DNA from: an uncultured cyanobacterium
Lineage (GTDB): Bacteria; Cyanobacteriota; Cyanobacteriia; Cyanobacteriales; Nostocaceae
Length of the DNA: 64,000 nucleotides
NCBI GenBank assembly: GCA_903903925.1
Contig: CAIVAU010000191.1
Coordinates: 22,536-86,535 of the forward strand
Direction: 5' to 3'
Shown: piece after piece, positions 19,353 to 29,463 of the stretch
How positions within the stretch are numbered: position 1 is the first letter of the stretch
How the letters are laid out: each line of letters starts with the position of its first letter
The notes under the pieces: generated by a model
Seen by the model: only the letters and a program-made list of their open reading frames with translations
Told to the model about the DNA's origin: nothing
Databases searched by the model: none
Position numbers and translations under genes: made by a program

Positions 19353-19577
19353 ATGTCACTGAGTAAACCTTGCTACTATGCCCCCTCAAGGTTTTCAGTC
19401 ATTCACCTGTATTGATATCCCAAAACTTAATTGTACCGTCGCTGCTCCCACTGGCTAATATCCCCCCTTCACCTTCCTGATTCGGGGGGATCGGACGGAA
19501 GGTGACTGATAAAACCCAATCAGTATGACCGTTAAGGGTTTTCAGGCAATTTCCGTTCACATCCCGAAGTTTAATGC
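19353..19577 (-). pseudogene. Deleted copy of the NB-ARC/WD40 gene (WD40 fragment)
   Basis: The minus strand encodes parts of two to three WD40 blades and aligns closely with 40133-40350 inside the gene at 38772-42401. Together with the flank at 19308-19352, this shows that a copy of that gene lost about 1.35 kb between the WD40 interior and its stop codon. It also lost everything 5' of the blades. Small insertions (a GGGGG run near 19485) break the frame further. Confidence 0.8.
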
Positions 19578-19915
19578 TTAGGTTTCAATACGGTTCGGGT
19601 AAGGGGTAAATCCAAGCCTTTTCCCTTTATGGAATAAAGATTTTGTCTGTAAGAAGTATAAAAATATTAACACCAAAGTCAAAGCTGAGAGATCTCGTTA
19701 GTATTTTTATTATCATTTCCTGTATATAATAATCATGATTATGTATTTATTCAGAGGTCTGGCTCTGAAGTGTGGAGCTTAGAAATAATTAATCAGCCAA
19801 AATATATCCATTATATTACATGAGTTCGAGAATAGTATAGTGCGATCGCCTCTAGAACTTTTTTACGTGACTTAAACGACAAGTATTTATACGTATATTT
19901 TCAAGCGAGGGTTTT
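19578..19915. other. Intergenic region upstream of the caspase gene
   Basis: This 338-base AT-rich stretch holds no gene I can see. It should contain the promoter of the caspase/WD40 unit. One partial HIP1 site (GCGATCGC) is at 19843-19850. No clear regulator box was found. Confidence 0.5.
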
Positions 19916-21445
19916 ATGTCTGAAGGACTTCATAATAATTATGCTTTGCTGATTGGGGTTGGTGAATTTGGGCCATCATATACTACAGCCAAGGACGTTC
20001 AAGAAATAAAATCTGTCCTTACTAAGTCCTGTGGCTACATTGATGATGAGGATCATATCCAGTTGCTTCAAGATAAAAAGGCAACAAAGGAATCAGTTCT
20101 AAAAGGTTTGCACTGGCTGAAGGAGCAGGTTGACAAGAATTCAGAGGCTACTATACTTATTTATTATTCTGGCCATGGTGGTGAACCGAAGAACAATAAT
20201 GATGCATATCACTTAATTCTTCACAGCAATTCATATCTAAGTGCAGATGAGTTTACTAAAGCCCTAGGAGAAATTAAGGCGAAGAAATTTTTGGTAGTCG
20301 TTGATAGTTGCTATGCTGGAGGAATGGCTGCTGATAAAAGCTTTACTGAAAAATCTTTTCCTGTTGAACAATTAGCACGACAATTAAATCTTGACGAATT
20401 AAAAAATGGTGAAGGACGAGCGGTCTTAAGTTCATCTAAAAAAGACCAAAAATCTATATTTGATCACAAAATAGAGATGAGTATATACACTTTCCATTTA
20501 TTAGAGGCTCTCAAGGGAGCAGGATCTCAACGAGGGGATGAAGTAGTGTGTGTTTCTGATTTGATGAAATATGTCGCAAGAACTGTTAAGTCAACTGCTA
20601 AATATAGATATTCTAAGGAACAAACACCTTATTTTGATATTAGAGGAGAGGATTTTCCTGTGGCACTGTTATCTTCACCTGAAAACAAACCTGAACAGCA
20701 AATTTATGAGGGATTAATGGCTGGGGACTTTTGTTATGTACTAAGTTCACATATTAGTGAAAAGAACAAGATTTCAGGTCAAATTCAAGAACGTTTAAAA
20801 ACAAATAATATACCCTTTGCCATTATCAATCCTACAAAAATAGATCAGAAAAGAGATGCCGAATCTTTTAAAGACAGTGGTCTATGGTACTTCAAGATAG
20901 CGGAAATTTTTGATGAAAGTTTTTCTTTGAATTCCCCAGCACAACAATGGTGGAAAGAACAGGCAAATAATTACGAAAAACGTAAGCATGAATTATTCAA
21001 TGCTTATATTGAGCATAAACTTTTAACGAGTAATAAAGAACGTGTAGTAATTATTCTTGATGCAATTGAGAAAGATAGACACCTTTTTGAGAAGCTACCT
21101 TTCAAATACGAATTCTTTCGTATTATCAAGTCATACTATAAGAAACGCGGAGATAATAATGATTATGGAAGATTGACATTTCTCATGCTAGATACATTTG
21201 AATCCCTTCAAGACGAAGATAATGTCACACTCGGATGGAGAATCAATTCCTTTGAACAACAACCTCGGCTTATTATAAATCAAGACCTAAGTAAAAGATT
21301 TAAAAATATGAATTACCAAGACTTTCTTCAAGGAATTTGGCATTATACAAATGGTGATGTATATGCTATGAAGGGCGAGTTACAAGAACGGATTCAAGAG
21401 TTGCATAAAATCGTTAAAAATTCACTTGAAAATTTCTATCAATAA
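19916..21445 (+). CDS. Caspase-family (C14) protease fused to a degenerate AAA-like half-domain
   Basis: The 509-residue protein begins with a caspase-like domain (about 1-245). The catalytic dyad is visible as H87 in YYSGHGG and C132 in VVDSCYAGG. Residues ~255-430 resemble the first half of the cyanobacterial AAA-like (AAA_35) domain: EGLMAGDFCYVLSSHISEKN aligns with the P-loop region, RLTFLMLDTFESL with sensor 1. However, the GKS/T of the P-loop is gone and the Walker B acidic pair is altered (VVIILDAIEKD). This half is therefore probably not an ATPase. The gene ends where the AAA-like domain should continue, and the next gene resumes it 54 bases later in the same frame. GAGGG lies upstream of the ATG. 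I infer a protease effector paired with the downstream sensor. Confidence 0.88.
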   Translation: MSEGLHNNYALLIGVGEFGPSYTTAKDVQEIKSVLTKSCGYIDDEDHIQLLQDKKATKESVLKGLHWLKEQVDKNSEATILIYYSGHGGEPKNNNDAYHLILHSNSYLSADEFTKALGEIKAKKFLVVVDSCYAGGMAADKSFTEKSFPVEQLARQLNLDELKNGEGRAVLSSSKKDQKSIFDHKIEMSIYTFHLLEALKGAGSQRGDEVVCVSDLMKYVARTVKSTAKYRYSKEQTPYFDIRGEDFPVALLSSPENKPEQQIYEGLMAGDFCYVLSSHISEKNKISGQIQERLKTNNIPFAIINPTKIDQKRDAESFKDSGLWYFKIAEIFDESFSLNSPAQQWWKEQANNYEKRKHELFNAYIEHKLLTSNKERVVIILDAIEKDRHLFEKLPFKYEFFRIIKSYYKKRGDNNDYGRLTFLMLDTFESLQDEDNVTLGWRINSFEQQPRLIINQDLSKRFKNMNYQDFLQGIWHYTNGDVYAMKGELQERIQELHKIVKNSLENFYQ

Positions 21446-21499
21446 AAATTTAGGTAAGCGCATGTATATGTATGCTGATCATTTTTAAATGAAACCAAT

Positions 21500-24400
21500 A
21501 TGACACATAATATCGACGAAATTACAAATGGGATATTAACCCTCGGGGAACCGCTAACTTTTAAATGTCTGCTCATTTGTCGTAAAATCTTGCAAAATGA
21601 TTCAATAGATTTTCCTAGCACTCTCGAGCCACAAGACGCATATAACGCTTTACTAGACCATTTCTGGTTAAGATTACGAAAGGATAGAAAATTAGAGGTT
21701 ATTCCTGCGTATAAAGAGGAGATTAATCAAGTCATTGATGAGAATTTACAAAAATACGCTACTTTTCAAAAGATATTGTGGTGGACAGAAAAGTATAGTC
21801 CTCTTCAGGAAAAAATTTGTGAATTAGCTCTGATTTGTGAACACGATAACCCAGATACCCTTGAAATTATTGTAAGAGAAGAAATAATTTTAGGATGGGA
21901 AGAAAAATGCGAACCATGGCATAATAATTGGAAAGAAATTAAAGATCATCTTCTAGATAAGGATAAAACAGAGAGCCGCGCACGTCTAGAATTTTACAGA
22001 GGAATTTTGCAAAATAAAGGGAATCTAAAGAATAATAGTCAACAGGAATTACAAAATGTATTGTGTTCATGTGGGTTGATATGCGATGATCCACAAAAAG
22101 GATTTAGAATTACTCAAGGTATTTATATGGAGGTTTTTAACGAGAGTTGGGTTGATGAAAAGTTAAAAAAAATACCTGTTTCACCTCCACGTATACCTCC
22201 AACTCCACTTATAACTCCAACTTCACTTATAAGTAGACTACTCAATAACATCATAAAGCTGTGGAAACAGTATAAAAAAAATATAATTTTCTTTTTAAGA
22301 GTGATAGCAGTAGCATTATTAGTTATTATTGGAAGTAGTGTTCACATCAAAGATCCAGAGCCTGTCAGTCCAAAAATTCCTCATTTATCTGAGATCGCGA
22401 AGGAAGCAAAAAAGCAATTTGATGAAGGACAACAATTAGATTCTCTATTATCCTATGTCAAGGAAGGACAACAATTATCCAAACTGGTACAAGAAAAGAA
22501 ATTAGAAGAATATCCGATTGTTATATTTGCCTTACAGTATATACTTGAGAATATTTACGAACGAAATGAGCTTAACAAGCATACTGCATCAGTGATCAGC
22601 CTAAGTTTTAGGAAAGGAGCTTCAGGTTTATTACTTGCTTCAGCAGGTGAAGATGGTAAAGTTCTACTTTCCAAGTGGTCAAACTCATTAAGTGAAGAGA
22701 TTAAAAACGTTCAACAAGGTTCTATTTCGAGTTTAGATATCAGTCCTAGTGGAGATATTATTGCTACGGTAGGAGATAGCGATCAGACAATCAAGCTCTG
22801 GGATTCGTTAGGTAAATTATATCGACAAGAGAAGACTGGCGAGACAGGAAAAGTGACAAGTGTAAAATTTAGTCCAGATGGTCACATCCTAGCTGCAGTA
22901 AAAGATGAGGGTGAAATAAGTTCGCTTCAACTTTGGAAAAGAGACAATTCTCAATTGAAGAAAATATGTGAATTAACGAGTGATAAAAATAACAAGATTA
23001 GTTCTGTAAATTTTGGATTTTATCAAAACGCACTTTTAATTGCTATGGTACAAGAGGGAGGTACAGTTTCGTTATGGAAAAAGTTAAATAAAGAAGATAC
23101 ATCAGAAAAGGGAGATATAGTATGTAAAAAAAATCCGGAAGATATAGGACCATTTTTTAGAACAGAAAAAGGATGGGACAAGGACACAAAGCAACAGGGC
23201 GTAAGAAGCATCAATTTTCATCCCGTTCAACCTTTTCTTGCAACAGCAGGGGGGGACGGTACAATTAAGTTTTGGAGCTTGAAGGGAAATCAATTAAAAA
23301 TTGCTGAGAAGACTGAGAAGAAAGAGTTTTTACAAACAGATGAGCGAAATAAACTTAAAATAAGTTTTAGTCATGATGGAAAGTTCATAGCAGCAACGGG
23401 CGATAGTGGTAAAATCCAACTTTGGAGACTATCTGTTGATCCTAAACACAATGATAATGAAGAACAGTCATTGAATTTAAAGGCTGAACGGGTTGATGAT
23501 GTATTTCGTGATAATGGTCCAGTATACAGCATAAGTTTTAGTCCTCATGATGATGAGACGCAACCGTATTACCTTGCAACAGCTGGAGCAAGTAAAAAAG
23601 TTCGACTTTGGGAACTCTCTAAGCTTGATAAGCCGCCTTTGTACGAGGGAGAAAGAAAGATAAAGAGTATAATTATAGGTCTTGCTCCTGCTCCTGATAA
23701 AAGGCAACGACTTGCTATTCTTGAAGAAAATGGCACTGTAAGACTTGTAGATATTGATAACGGAAGAAGGTCTACTTTGGATCACGATAATGGCAAATAT
23801 ATAGAAATCACCAGCACTCTTAATCAGAGACAATATATTGCTACTGTTGGAACCCAAAATAGCCAAATTAAAGTAAAATTCTGGAATTTTTTAGGACAGC
23901 AATCAGGACAAACAGAAATAATAAATAAAGACATTAAAATTAAAGATCTAATTTTCTTCAAGGATGATCAAAAGCATGAATATTTAATTCTAGACGTGAA
24001 TGGTGATGCTTGGTACCGAGATGTTTTAAACAACAGTGATATTCCTATTCCATTCAATGGAACGATTACAAGCGCAAGTTTTAACTCGAATGGCACTATG
24101 ATTGCTATCGGTACTAAAGACGGTCATACTATACTATATTCGGTGGATGAACTGAAACGCAACTCCTCTACTAGCGATATGAATATTAAATCTGTATCCA
24201 TTTCTAATATTTCTAATACAGTAGATGTGGTAAAGTTTAGCCCAAATGATTCGTTGCTTGCTACTATAGATACTGCCCAAGATAGTGCCCACAATATAAA
24301 ACTATGGAAACTACCAAACAATTTAGATAAGCAATTAAAAGGAAAATCACTAAATGTAAAGGAGCAACCAGGTTCAGTTGAGTTTAGCTCCAACGGGAAT

Positions 24401-24730
24401 CCCACTACAGTACAAGCGACAACAGTCGAGTTTAGTCCCGACGGTAAACTCATCGCTACAGCTGGCGTTGGGAAAATAGTCAAGCTGTGGGACTTAGAAG
24501 GTCGTCAAGTAGCAGAATTCAACGGTGATTGGGAAAACACAGTAAGTCTCAGTTTTACTCCTGATAATAAACAAATTGCCGCAGCGGGAGACAATAGTAA
24601 AGTCCTGTTGTGGTCAATTCAAGATTTAGACTCATTGATAAAGAAAAGCTGTGAATGGCTTGATGATTACTTTAAGTTTCATCCACAAGAAAAGGGTAAA
24701 GAAATTTGTCCTTCTCCTGCATCTACTTAG
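21500..24730 (+). CDS. Membrane WD40 protein with the C-terminal half of an AAA-like module
   Basis: The 1076-residue protein starts with ~230 residues that resemble the lid and winged-helix half of AAA-like (AAA_35) proteins: TNGILTLGEPLTFKCLLICR, IVREEIILGWEEKCEPWHNN and ITQGIYMEVFNESWVDEKL. A transmembrane helix follows at about 260-282 (FFLRVIAVALLVIIGSSVHI), then a linker and about a dozen WD40 repeats to the C-terminus, some poorly conserved. In related proteins one polypeptide carries AAA, TM and WD40, so the NTPase half appears to have been passed to the caspase gene upstream. The propellers would lie on one side of the membrane as a sensing or scaffold surface. The pair is probably one transcript. 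Confidence 0.85.
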   Translation: MTHNIDEITNGILTLGEPLTFKCLLICRKILQNDSIDFPSTLEPQDAYNALLDHFWLRLRKDRKLEVIPAYKEEINQVIDENLQKYATFQKILWWTEKYSPLQEKICELALICEHDNPDTLEIIVREEIILGWEEKCEPWHNNWKEIKDHLLDKDKTESRARLEFYRGILQNKGNLKNNSQQELQNVLCSCGLICDDPQKGFRITQGIYMEVFNESWVDEKLKKIPVSPPRIPPTPLITPTSLISRLLNNIIKLWKQYKKNIIFFLRVIAVALLVIIGSSVHIKDPEPVSPKIPHLSEIAKEAKKQFDEGQQLDSLLSYVKEGQQLSKLVQEKKLEEYPIVIFALQYILENIYERNELNKHTASVISLSFRKGASGLLLASAGEDGKVLLSKWSNSLSEEIKNVQQGSISSLDISPSGDIIATVGDSDQTIKLWDSLGKLYRQEKTGETGKVTSVKFSPDGHILAAVKDEGEISSLQLWKRDNSQLKKICELTSDKNNKISSVNFGFYQNALLIAMVQEGGTVSLWKKLNKEDTSEKGDIVCKKNPEDIGPFFRTEKGWDKDTKQQGVRSINFHPVQPFLATAGGDGTIKFWSLKGNQLKIAEKTEKKEFLQTDERNKLKISFSHDGKFIAATGDSGKIQLWRLSVDPKHNDNEEQSLNLKAERVDDVFRDNGPVYSISFSPHDDETQPYYLATAGASKKVRLWELSKLDKPPLYEGERKIKSIIIGLAPAPDKRQRLAILEENGTVRLVDIDNGRRSTLDHDNGKYIEITSTLNQRQYIATVGTQNSQIKVKFWNFLGQQSGQTEIINKDIKIKDLIFFKDDQKHEYLILDVNGDAWYRDVLNNSDIPIPFNGTITSASFNSNGTMIAIGTKDGHTILYSVDELKRNSSTSDMNIKSVSISNISNTVDVVKFSPNDSLLATIDTAQDSAHNIKLWKLPNNLDKQLKGKSLNVKEQPGSVEFSSNGNPTTVQATTVEFSPDGKLIATAGVGKIVKLWDLEGRQVAEFNGDWENTVSLSFTPDNKQIAAAGDNSKVLLWSIQDLDSLIKKSCEWLDDYFKFHPQEKGKEICPSPAST

Positions 24731-24874
24731 TACAATGGGCACGTAAATACCCCCCCAATTCTACATCAACAAAATGCTTGCAGTATAGGAATTAAGAATT
24801 CTGCACATCGGTACTAGTACAGCGCGGCGTAAATAAAGCAACCATTTTAAACAGCCACGAGCCTTGATATATAA

Positions 24875-24909
24875 AACTTTTGACTTTTGACTTTTGACTT
24901 TTGACTTTC
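24875..24909. repeat. STRR array (TTTTGAC units)
   Basis: Five TTTTGAC heptamers lie between the two convergent WD40 genes. The same unit is seen inverted at 46451-46483. Confidence 0.75.
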
Positions 24910-24957
24910 GCACAGCGGTACTAGTTTGTTTGCTGTGTCTTGAATTTGCGGTCATGC

Positions 24958-26736
24958 TCAAATAAAGGCAGAAAGTTGCCAAATTTTAATTGTTTTATCT
25001 CTACTACTGCTGGCAAGAGTCTTACTATCAGGACTAAAAGCTACAGCATAAATCCCATTTGTATGTCCAGTTAAGCTGTAGAGCAATTCACCAGTACTAA
25101 GTTTCCATAACTTGATGGTATCACCCTCACCACTACTTGCGAGGGTTTGTCCGTCGGGGCTAATAGCAACAGACCAAACTCCTTGAAGATGTTCTGTGAG
25201 GGTTTTTTTTAATTCCCCTGTGCGCAGGTTCCATAAATTGATGGCATTATCATCACTACCACTGACAAGAGTTTCTCCATTAGGAGTAATGGCAACTGAA
25301 TACACTATGCTAGAATGTCGGTATAGGCTATGGATAATTTCGCCAGTTTGTAGGTTCCAAATTCTGATGCTACGATCAGCACCGCCACTAGCAAGAATTT
25401 GCCCATCTGAGCTAATAGCCATTGTTAGAACTGGCTGAGTGTGATTATTTAGTGTATGGAGTGTTTCCCCAGTTTGTAGGTTCCAAATCTTGATGGTTTT
25501 GTCACGACTACCACTGACAAGAGTATTACCATCAGGACTAATAGCCAGACAACGAACCCAGTCTGAATGTCCAATCAAAGTCTGATCCACTGTCCCAAGG
25601 GTTAAGTTCCAAATTTTGATGGTATTGTCATCACCACTAGTGATCAAGGTTTCCCCATCAGGATGGAAGACGATCTCATAAATTCGGCAATGATCTACCA
25701 GAGTATCAATGAGTTCTCCTGTGTGAAGTTTCCAGATCTTAATAGTGTTGTCAAAACTACCACTAGCGATGATTTGGCTATCAGCCCTAATAGCAAGAGA
25801 ACGTACTAGAGCTGCATGTCCTATAAGGGTATAAGGTGATTGTGTCTGTGGCGAGTCTGTGGTTGTTTCTCTAGCAGTCTGTAATTTTGATAGCTTAGAT
25901 AAGATGAGCGATCGCTCCGTTGACATTTGCTCCATGCGAGATAGCATTTGTCTTTGTTCCTGATCAGCTTGCTCTAACTGAGAACGTAGCTGTTGGCGGT
26001 CTTGCGTAGCTTGCTCTATCTGTGTTAATATCCCCTCTAGTATTAATTTAAAAGACTCGGCTTTCTTTTGGGATTCCTGAGATAGTTGTTCTATTTGATG
26101 CTTAATCTCCCAAAAGCCCTGCTCTATTTGCTCTAATTTAAACTGGACTTGCTGACGATGTTCCTTCAGCCTTTGGATTTCTGATTGCAATTGGGAAGAA
26201 AGAGAAATTTCGCCAAACTTAATTCTTCCTGGTTCTTCTAGCTTCCATTGCTGTTGGTTATAACTTAGAGAAACCCTAGCCGGTCGAATCATGGTAAACT
26301 CACTAGTATTTGACCCTTCGTATCCTTCACACTCAAATAAGGACTTTAGGGTGTTCAGCGTCACTCCATTAATTTTTATATTAGTTTTTGGCAGGAGCCA
26401 GTAAGCATCGCTTTCTGTAGCAATCACCCAATAGTTACCATTATTATCCTTCTCAAGCAATAATTCTCCTTGACTTTTTTGCCGATAACTGTCGGATGAT
26501 AAAGATACTTTGATAGCATGGGTGGACAAAAAATGGGGAATTTCATTATAAATATCAACTAATTCAAATTCTGAGGAGTTGACCTTAATAATTTTCGATA
26601 ATTCTAAATGTCCAGTCACTCGTGCTGCATCTTTTAAATTGTTGGTGTTATTTTCTGTAAACGAAGAATTTTCTAGTAAGATTAATCGTTGTTCTAGTTC
26701 GGAGATTTTTTTTCGCAACTCATCGTTTAAGTTCAT
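24958..26736 (-). CDS. Coiled-coil WD40 protein carrying the YW-I/KPA domain
   Basis: I use the ATG at 26736 (MNLNDELRKKISELEQRL), giving 592 residues. After a short coiled coil, residues ~54-177 form one copy of an unassigned domain shared by the next four genes (GNYWVIATESDAYWLLPKTN, LFECEGY, RPARVSL, WKLEEPGRIKF). A long heptad-rich coiled coil follows at about 180-300. Seven well-formed WD40 repeats (about 304-592) then make a single closed propeller. It is the last gene of the minus-strand series that begins with the membrane, tubulin-like and actin-like genes. It could link that machinery to a WD40-bound partner; no enzymatic motif is present. Confidence 0.85.
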   Translation of the reverse strand: MNLNDELRKKISELEQRLILLENSSFTENNTNNLKDAARVTGHLELSKIIKVNSSEFELVDIYNEIPHFLSTHAIKVSLSSDSYRQKSQGELLLEKDNNGNYWVIATESDAYWLLPKTNIKINGVTLNTLKSLFECEGYEGSNTSEFTMIRPARVSLSYNQQQWKLEEPGRIKFGEISLSSQLQSEIQRLKEHRQQVQFKLEQIEQGFWEIKHQIEQLSQESQKKAESFKLILEGILTQIEQATQDRQQLRSQLEQADQEQRQMLSRMEQMSTERSLILSKLSKLQTARETTTDSPQTQSPYTLIGHAALVRSLAIRADSQIIASGSFDNTIKIWKLHTGELIDTLVDHCRIYEIVFHPDGETLITSGDDNTIKIWNLTLGTVDQTLIGHSDWVRCLAISPDGNTLVSGSRDKTIKIWNLQTGETLHTLNNHTQPVLTMAISSDGQILASGGADRSIRIWNLQTGEIIHSLYRHSSIVYSVAITPNGETLVSGSDDNAINLWNLRTGELKKTLTEHLQGVWSVAISPDGQTLASSGEGDTIKLWKLSTGELLYSLTGHTNGIYAVAFSPDSKTLASSSRDKTIKIWQLSAFI

Positions 26737-26855
26737 GTGTTGTCTTTTCCATGAAATTAGTTCGTAGTAGCACTTTAGCGCTCTCAACAACGTTGAAGAT
26801 TATTTCGCCCATCATCGTCGGATCTTTTCTGCTCGACTGTTGTCGTCAGTTATTG

Positions 26856-28013
26856 TTATTCTGCACTCAATATAAACTCAATGACACCTTGAGCTACAAG
26901 TTTCCACTTTTGTCCTTCTGGATCTAAGGGTTTGGCTATTGCTGGTTTTACCATTTTTAGCTCGCCTTCTTCGTAATTACCATCACAGGCAAAGTATCTT
27001 TCTAAAGATTGATAATTATATTGATTTAACTTGAATTTATATTCAGGAACTAAAAAATATTTATTTTCTTGAGTACATATTATCCAATAGGCTCCCTTGG
27101 GATGTGTGGAAAATAATTTAGTTATAATACCTAGACGATTTTGCTCAAGACTACCTTGTGTTGGCGAAACTTTTATATTATGTTTAATAAGTGTTTGATC
27201 CTTATCATTATAAATTTTTGCCAGATGCTGTTCCTCTGGAGTCGGAGCAAGATCTTGTCTTGCTATCTGAGATTTTTCGTGAAATTCTGATGAAACTTGA
27301 GGGATCTCTATTTCTTCTGATTTTGATGGTCTTATATCACTTTTTAAATTCTGTTCAATAGCATTTATCCTACTTTCTAACCGAGTAAATCCATCATTGA
27401 CGAATTTCTGTATTTTTTCTGACAGCAACAACATAGATTGATCTGAAGCTTGCTGCATTTGCTTGAATAACTCTAAGTGAGATAAGTATTGTTCGCGTTC
27501 ACTTTCAAATTTAGTGAGACGGGAATGTAATTGATCTAACTCAACTTGAAGTTGTATTTTCTCCTGATGTGCTTGTTCTAGCTGTAATTGCAATTGAGAT
27601 GAGGAAGAAGCAATGCTGAATTCCAAAACTCCTCTTTCTTCTAAAATCCAATCTTGATTGGGAAAAAGAAAAACTCTAGCAGGTTTTTTCAGAGTAAATT
27701 CTTTAGCAGCTTCTGCTTGATATCCTTGACATTCAAATAAGGATTGAACTGTTTGATAATTAAAGGTATTGACCCTGAGATTACTTTTAGGTAAAAGTAA
27801 ACAATTATTATCTTCTATTGCTATTAACCAATAATCCCCTTTAGGTGACTTAGTGAAAGATATGTGTTCTCGATCAATGTTGCTAAGACTCTCTTCTTTG
27901 GGCGAAACTTTTGTCAATGGAACAATTTTAAATAAAATTTTTGGAGAAATATTATAAATTTCTAGTAAATCTTCTTCTGCAAAATTTAAGGTTACAATTT
28001 TATTTAAAGACAT
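26856..28013 (-). CDS. Protein with two YW-I/KPA domains separated by a coiled coil
   Basis: The 385-residue soluble protein has one copy of the unassigned domain at ~12-133 (GDYWLIAIEDNNCLLLPKSN, LFECQGY, KKPARVFLF) and a second at ~265-384. The second copy (GAYWIICTQENKYFLVPEYK, YFACDGNYEEGELKMVKPAI) is nearly identical to those at 29464-29811 and 29988-30890. A coiled coil (about 135-235) joins them. No catalytic motif is seen. The high identity of the second copy with its neighbours points to recent duplication within this locus. Confidence 0.8.
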   Translation of the reverse strand: MSLNKIVTLNFAEEDLLEIYNISPKILFKIVPLTKVSPKEESLSNIDREHISFTKSPKGDYWLIAIEDNNCLLLPKSNLRVNTFNYQTVQSLFECQGYQAEAAKEFTLKKPARVFLFPNQDWILEERGVLEFSIASSSSQLQLQLEQAHQEKIQLQVELDQLHSRLTKFESEREQYLSHLELFKQMQQASDQSMLLLSEKIQKFVNDGFTRLESRINAIEQNLKSDIRPSKSEEIEIPQVSSEFHEKSQIARQDLAPTPEEQHLAKIYNDKDQTLIKHNIKVSPTQGSLEQNRLGIITKLFSTHPKGAYWIICTQENKYFLVPEYKFKLNQYNYQSLERYFACDGNYEEGELKMVKPAIAKPLDPEGQKWKLVAQGVIEFILSAE

Positions 28014-28174
28014 AGAAAAAAATACTCATAAATTGCTAATTTAAGTAGGTTAGCGGGAGAAATTACAACTATATAATGAAATCTAAAACCTTTGAAATTA
28101 GTTCGTAGTTGAGCTTTAGCACTCTTAACAACAAAAAACCAAGAGTGTTCAAATTGTTTTCTTTCTTTAGAATA

Positions 28175-29449
28175 TTAAAATCGCAATTCACCTGGCTCGA
28201 TCAGTTCCCACGTCTCTCCTTGAGCAAGGGTCACTACCTTCGCGGGCTTAAGTAATTGAAAGTGAGTATTTCCTGATCGATAATTATTGCAAACGAATAA
28301 AGCTGCTAGTGTTTCATAATTATGCTCATTAATTTTTATCCCTTTTTTTGGAACTAAGTAGTTATTTGTACCAGATGATTGTATTATCCAATAATTTTCT
28401 TTGCCTCTACGGACTTTTTCAAAAACTATTTTTGGGTGACTACCTAGGCGACGTTGATTCATACTGTCCAGCTTTTCTGAGACTTTGATCGCGTTCTTTC
28501 CCAAAGAGTCTGGATTACTATTATATGCTTCTATCAGATTATTCTTTTGTGGCTCTTGAGAGCGTGAAATTGGGACATGGACAGACTGACGTACAGGGTC
28601 TTGTATGGTATGAGATTGAGAATTATTTTGACAATTATCGTCGGATCTTTTCTGCTCGACTGTGGGACTCAGTTTTTCCAATTTTCTATTCGGTTCTTCA
28701 ACTTTTTTACTCGGTTTTTGAAATTCTACAGAATTGACCAAGCTTTCAATAAAGCTTGTTTTCTCTGAATTTTCATTTTCTCTATTTTGCGCGGATTGAC
28801 TGGTTGTTCGATTTCCTCTCCAAAGTGCATATATTAGTGCTAGAGATACTATAAATAGTATTATATTATATAATGTTTGCTTTCCCTGTAACTCTGTAAG
28901 CTGGTTTTGTAAATCTTGCGTGGATAGCTGTAGACAAGAGGATCTCAAAGCATTCATTTTTCTATTTAACCGATCCTGAAGCGAAGATTTATTGATCCCT
29001 GGTGAATTCTCTAACTTATTCTTTTCAGGTACGGATGCTTTTTTTCCGGAGCTTGTTTGATTATCCTGTTCTTCTGGTGGTTGTTCTTGAGACTTGTTTT
29101 CAATTTGGCTAATCAATGAATTTATCTCTTTAATCAAAAATTCTGTTTGCGGTAATGAAGATAAATTATTGTTTGCTATGATCTTAGGTAGTTCTCCTAG
29201 GCTCTTTTTTAATGGAGAATAGCTAGGAACTATATTTTCTTGAGAAGAAGCGCTTGTTACCTTTGCATATTCAGTGGATATTTCTTGACAAATATCTACT
29301 AAGTCTTTCTCATTTTGAATTAGGTCTGGTGTTTGAGATGAGGAGCTTGTAACTTTTAAATTTTCGGATGTAAGCGGCTGACAAGCTCCTAAAAAAAGTA
29401 GGACTAATCCTATAGATAATAAGTTTTTAAATAAACTTCTGTTAATCAT
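28175..29449 (-). CDS. Lipoprotein with TM helix and a C-terminal YW-I/KPA domain
   Basis: The ATG at 29449 has GAGGAAG upstream and gives 424 residues; an open GTG six codons earlier overlaps the previous stop. The N-terminus is a lipoprotein signal (SIGLVLLFLGACQ, lipobox LGAC, Cys about 23). A Ser/Asn/Gln-rich helical region leads to a transmembrane helix at about 187-207 (YNIILFIVSLALIYALWRG). A charged disordered linker then ends in one copy of the unassigned domain (ENYWIIQSSGTNNYLVPKKG, LFVCNNY, LKPAKVV, WELIEPGELRF). Assuming normal lipoprotein topology, the domain would be cytoplasmic. This is the only family member here with a clear membrane anchor. Confidence 0.8.
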   Translation of the reverse strand: MINRSLFKNLLSIGLVLLFLGACQPLTSENLKVTSSSSQTPDLIQNEKDLVDICQEISTEYAKVTSASSQENIVPSYSPLKKSLGELPKIIANNNLSSLPQTEFLIKEINSLISQIENKSQEQPPEEQDNQTSSGKKASVPEKNKLENSPGINKSSLQDRLNRKMNALRSSCLQLSTQDLQNQLTELQGKQTLYNIILFIVSLALIYALWRGNRTTSQSAQNRENENSEKTSFIESLVNSVEFQKPSKKVEEPNRKLEKLSPTVEQKRSDDNCQNNSQSHTIQDPVRQSVHVPISRSQEPQKNNLIEAYNSNPDSLGKNAIKVSEKLDSMNQRRLGSHPKIVFEKVRRGKENYWIIQSSGTNNYLVPKKGIKINEHNYETLAALFVCNNYRSGNTHFQLLKPAKVVTLAQGETWELIEPGELRF

Positions 29450-29463
29450 AAAAAATAACTTCC

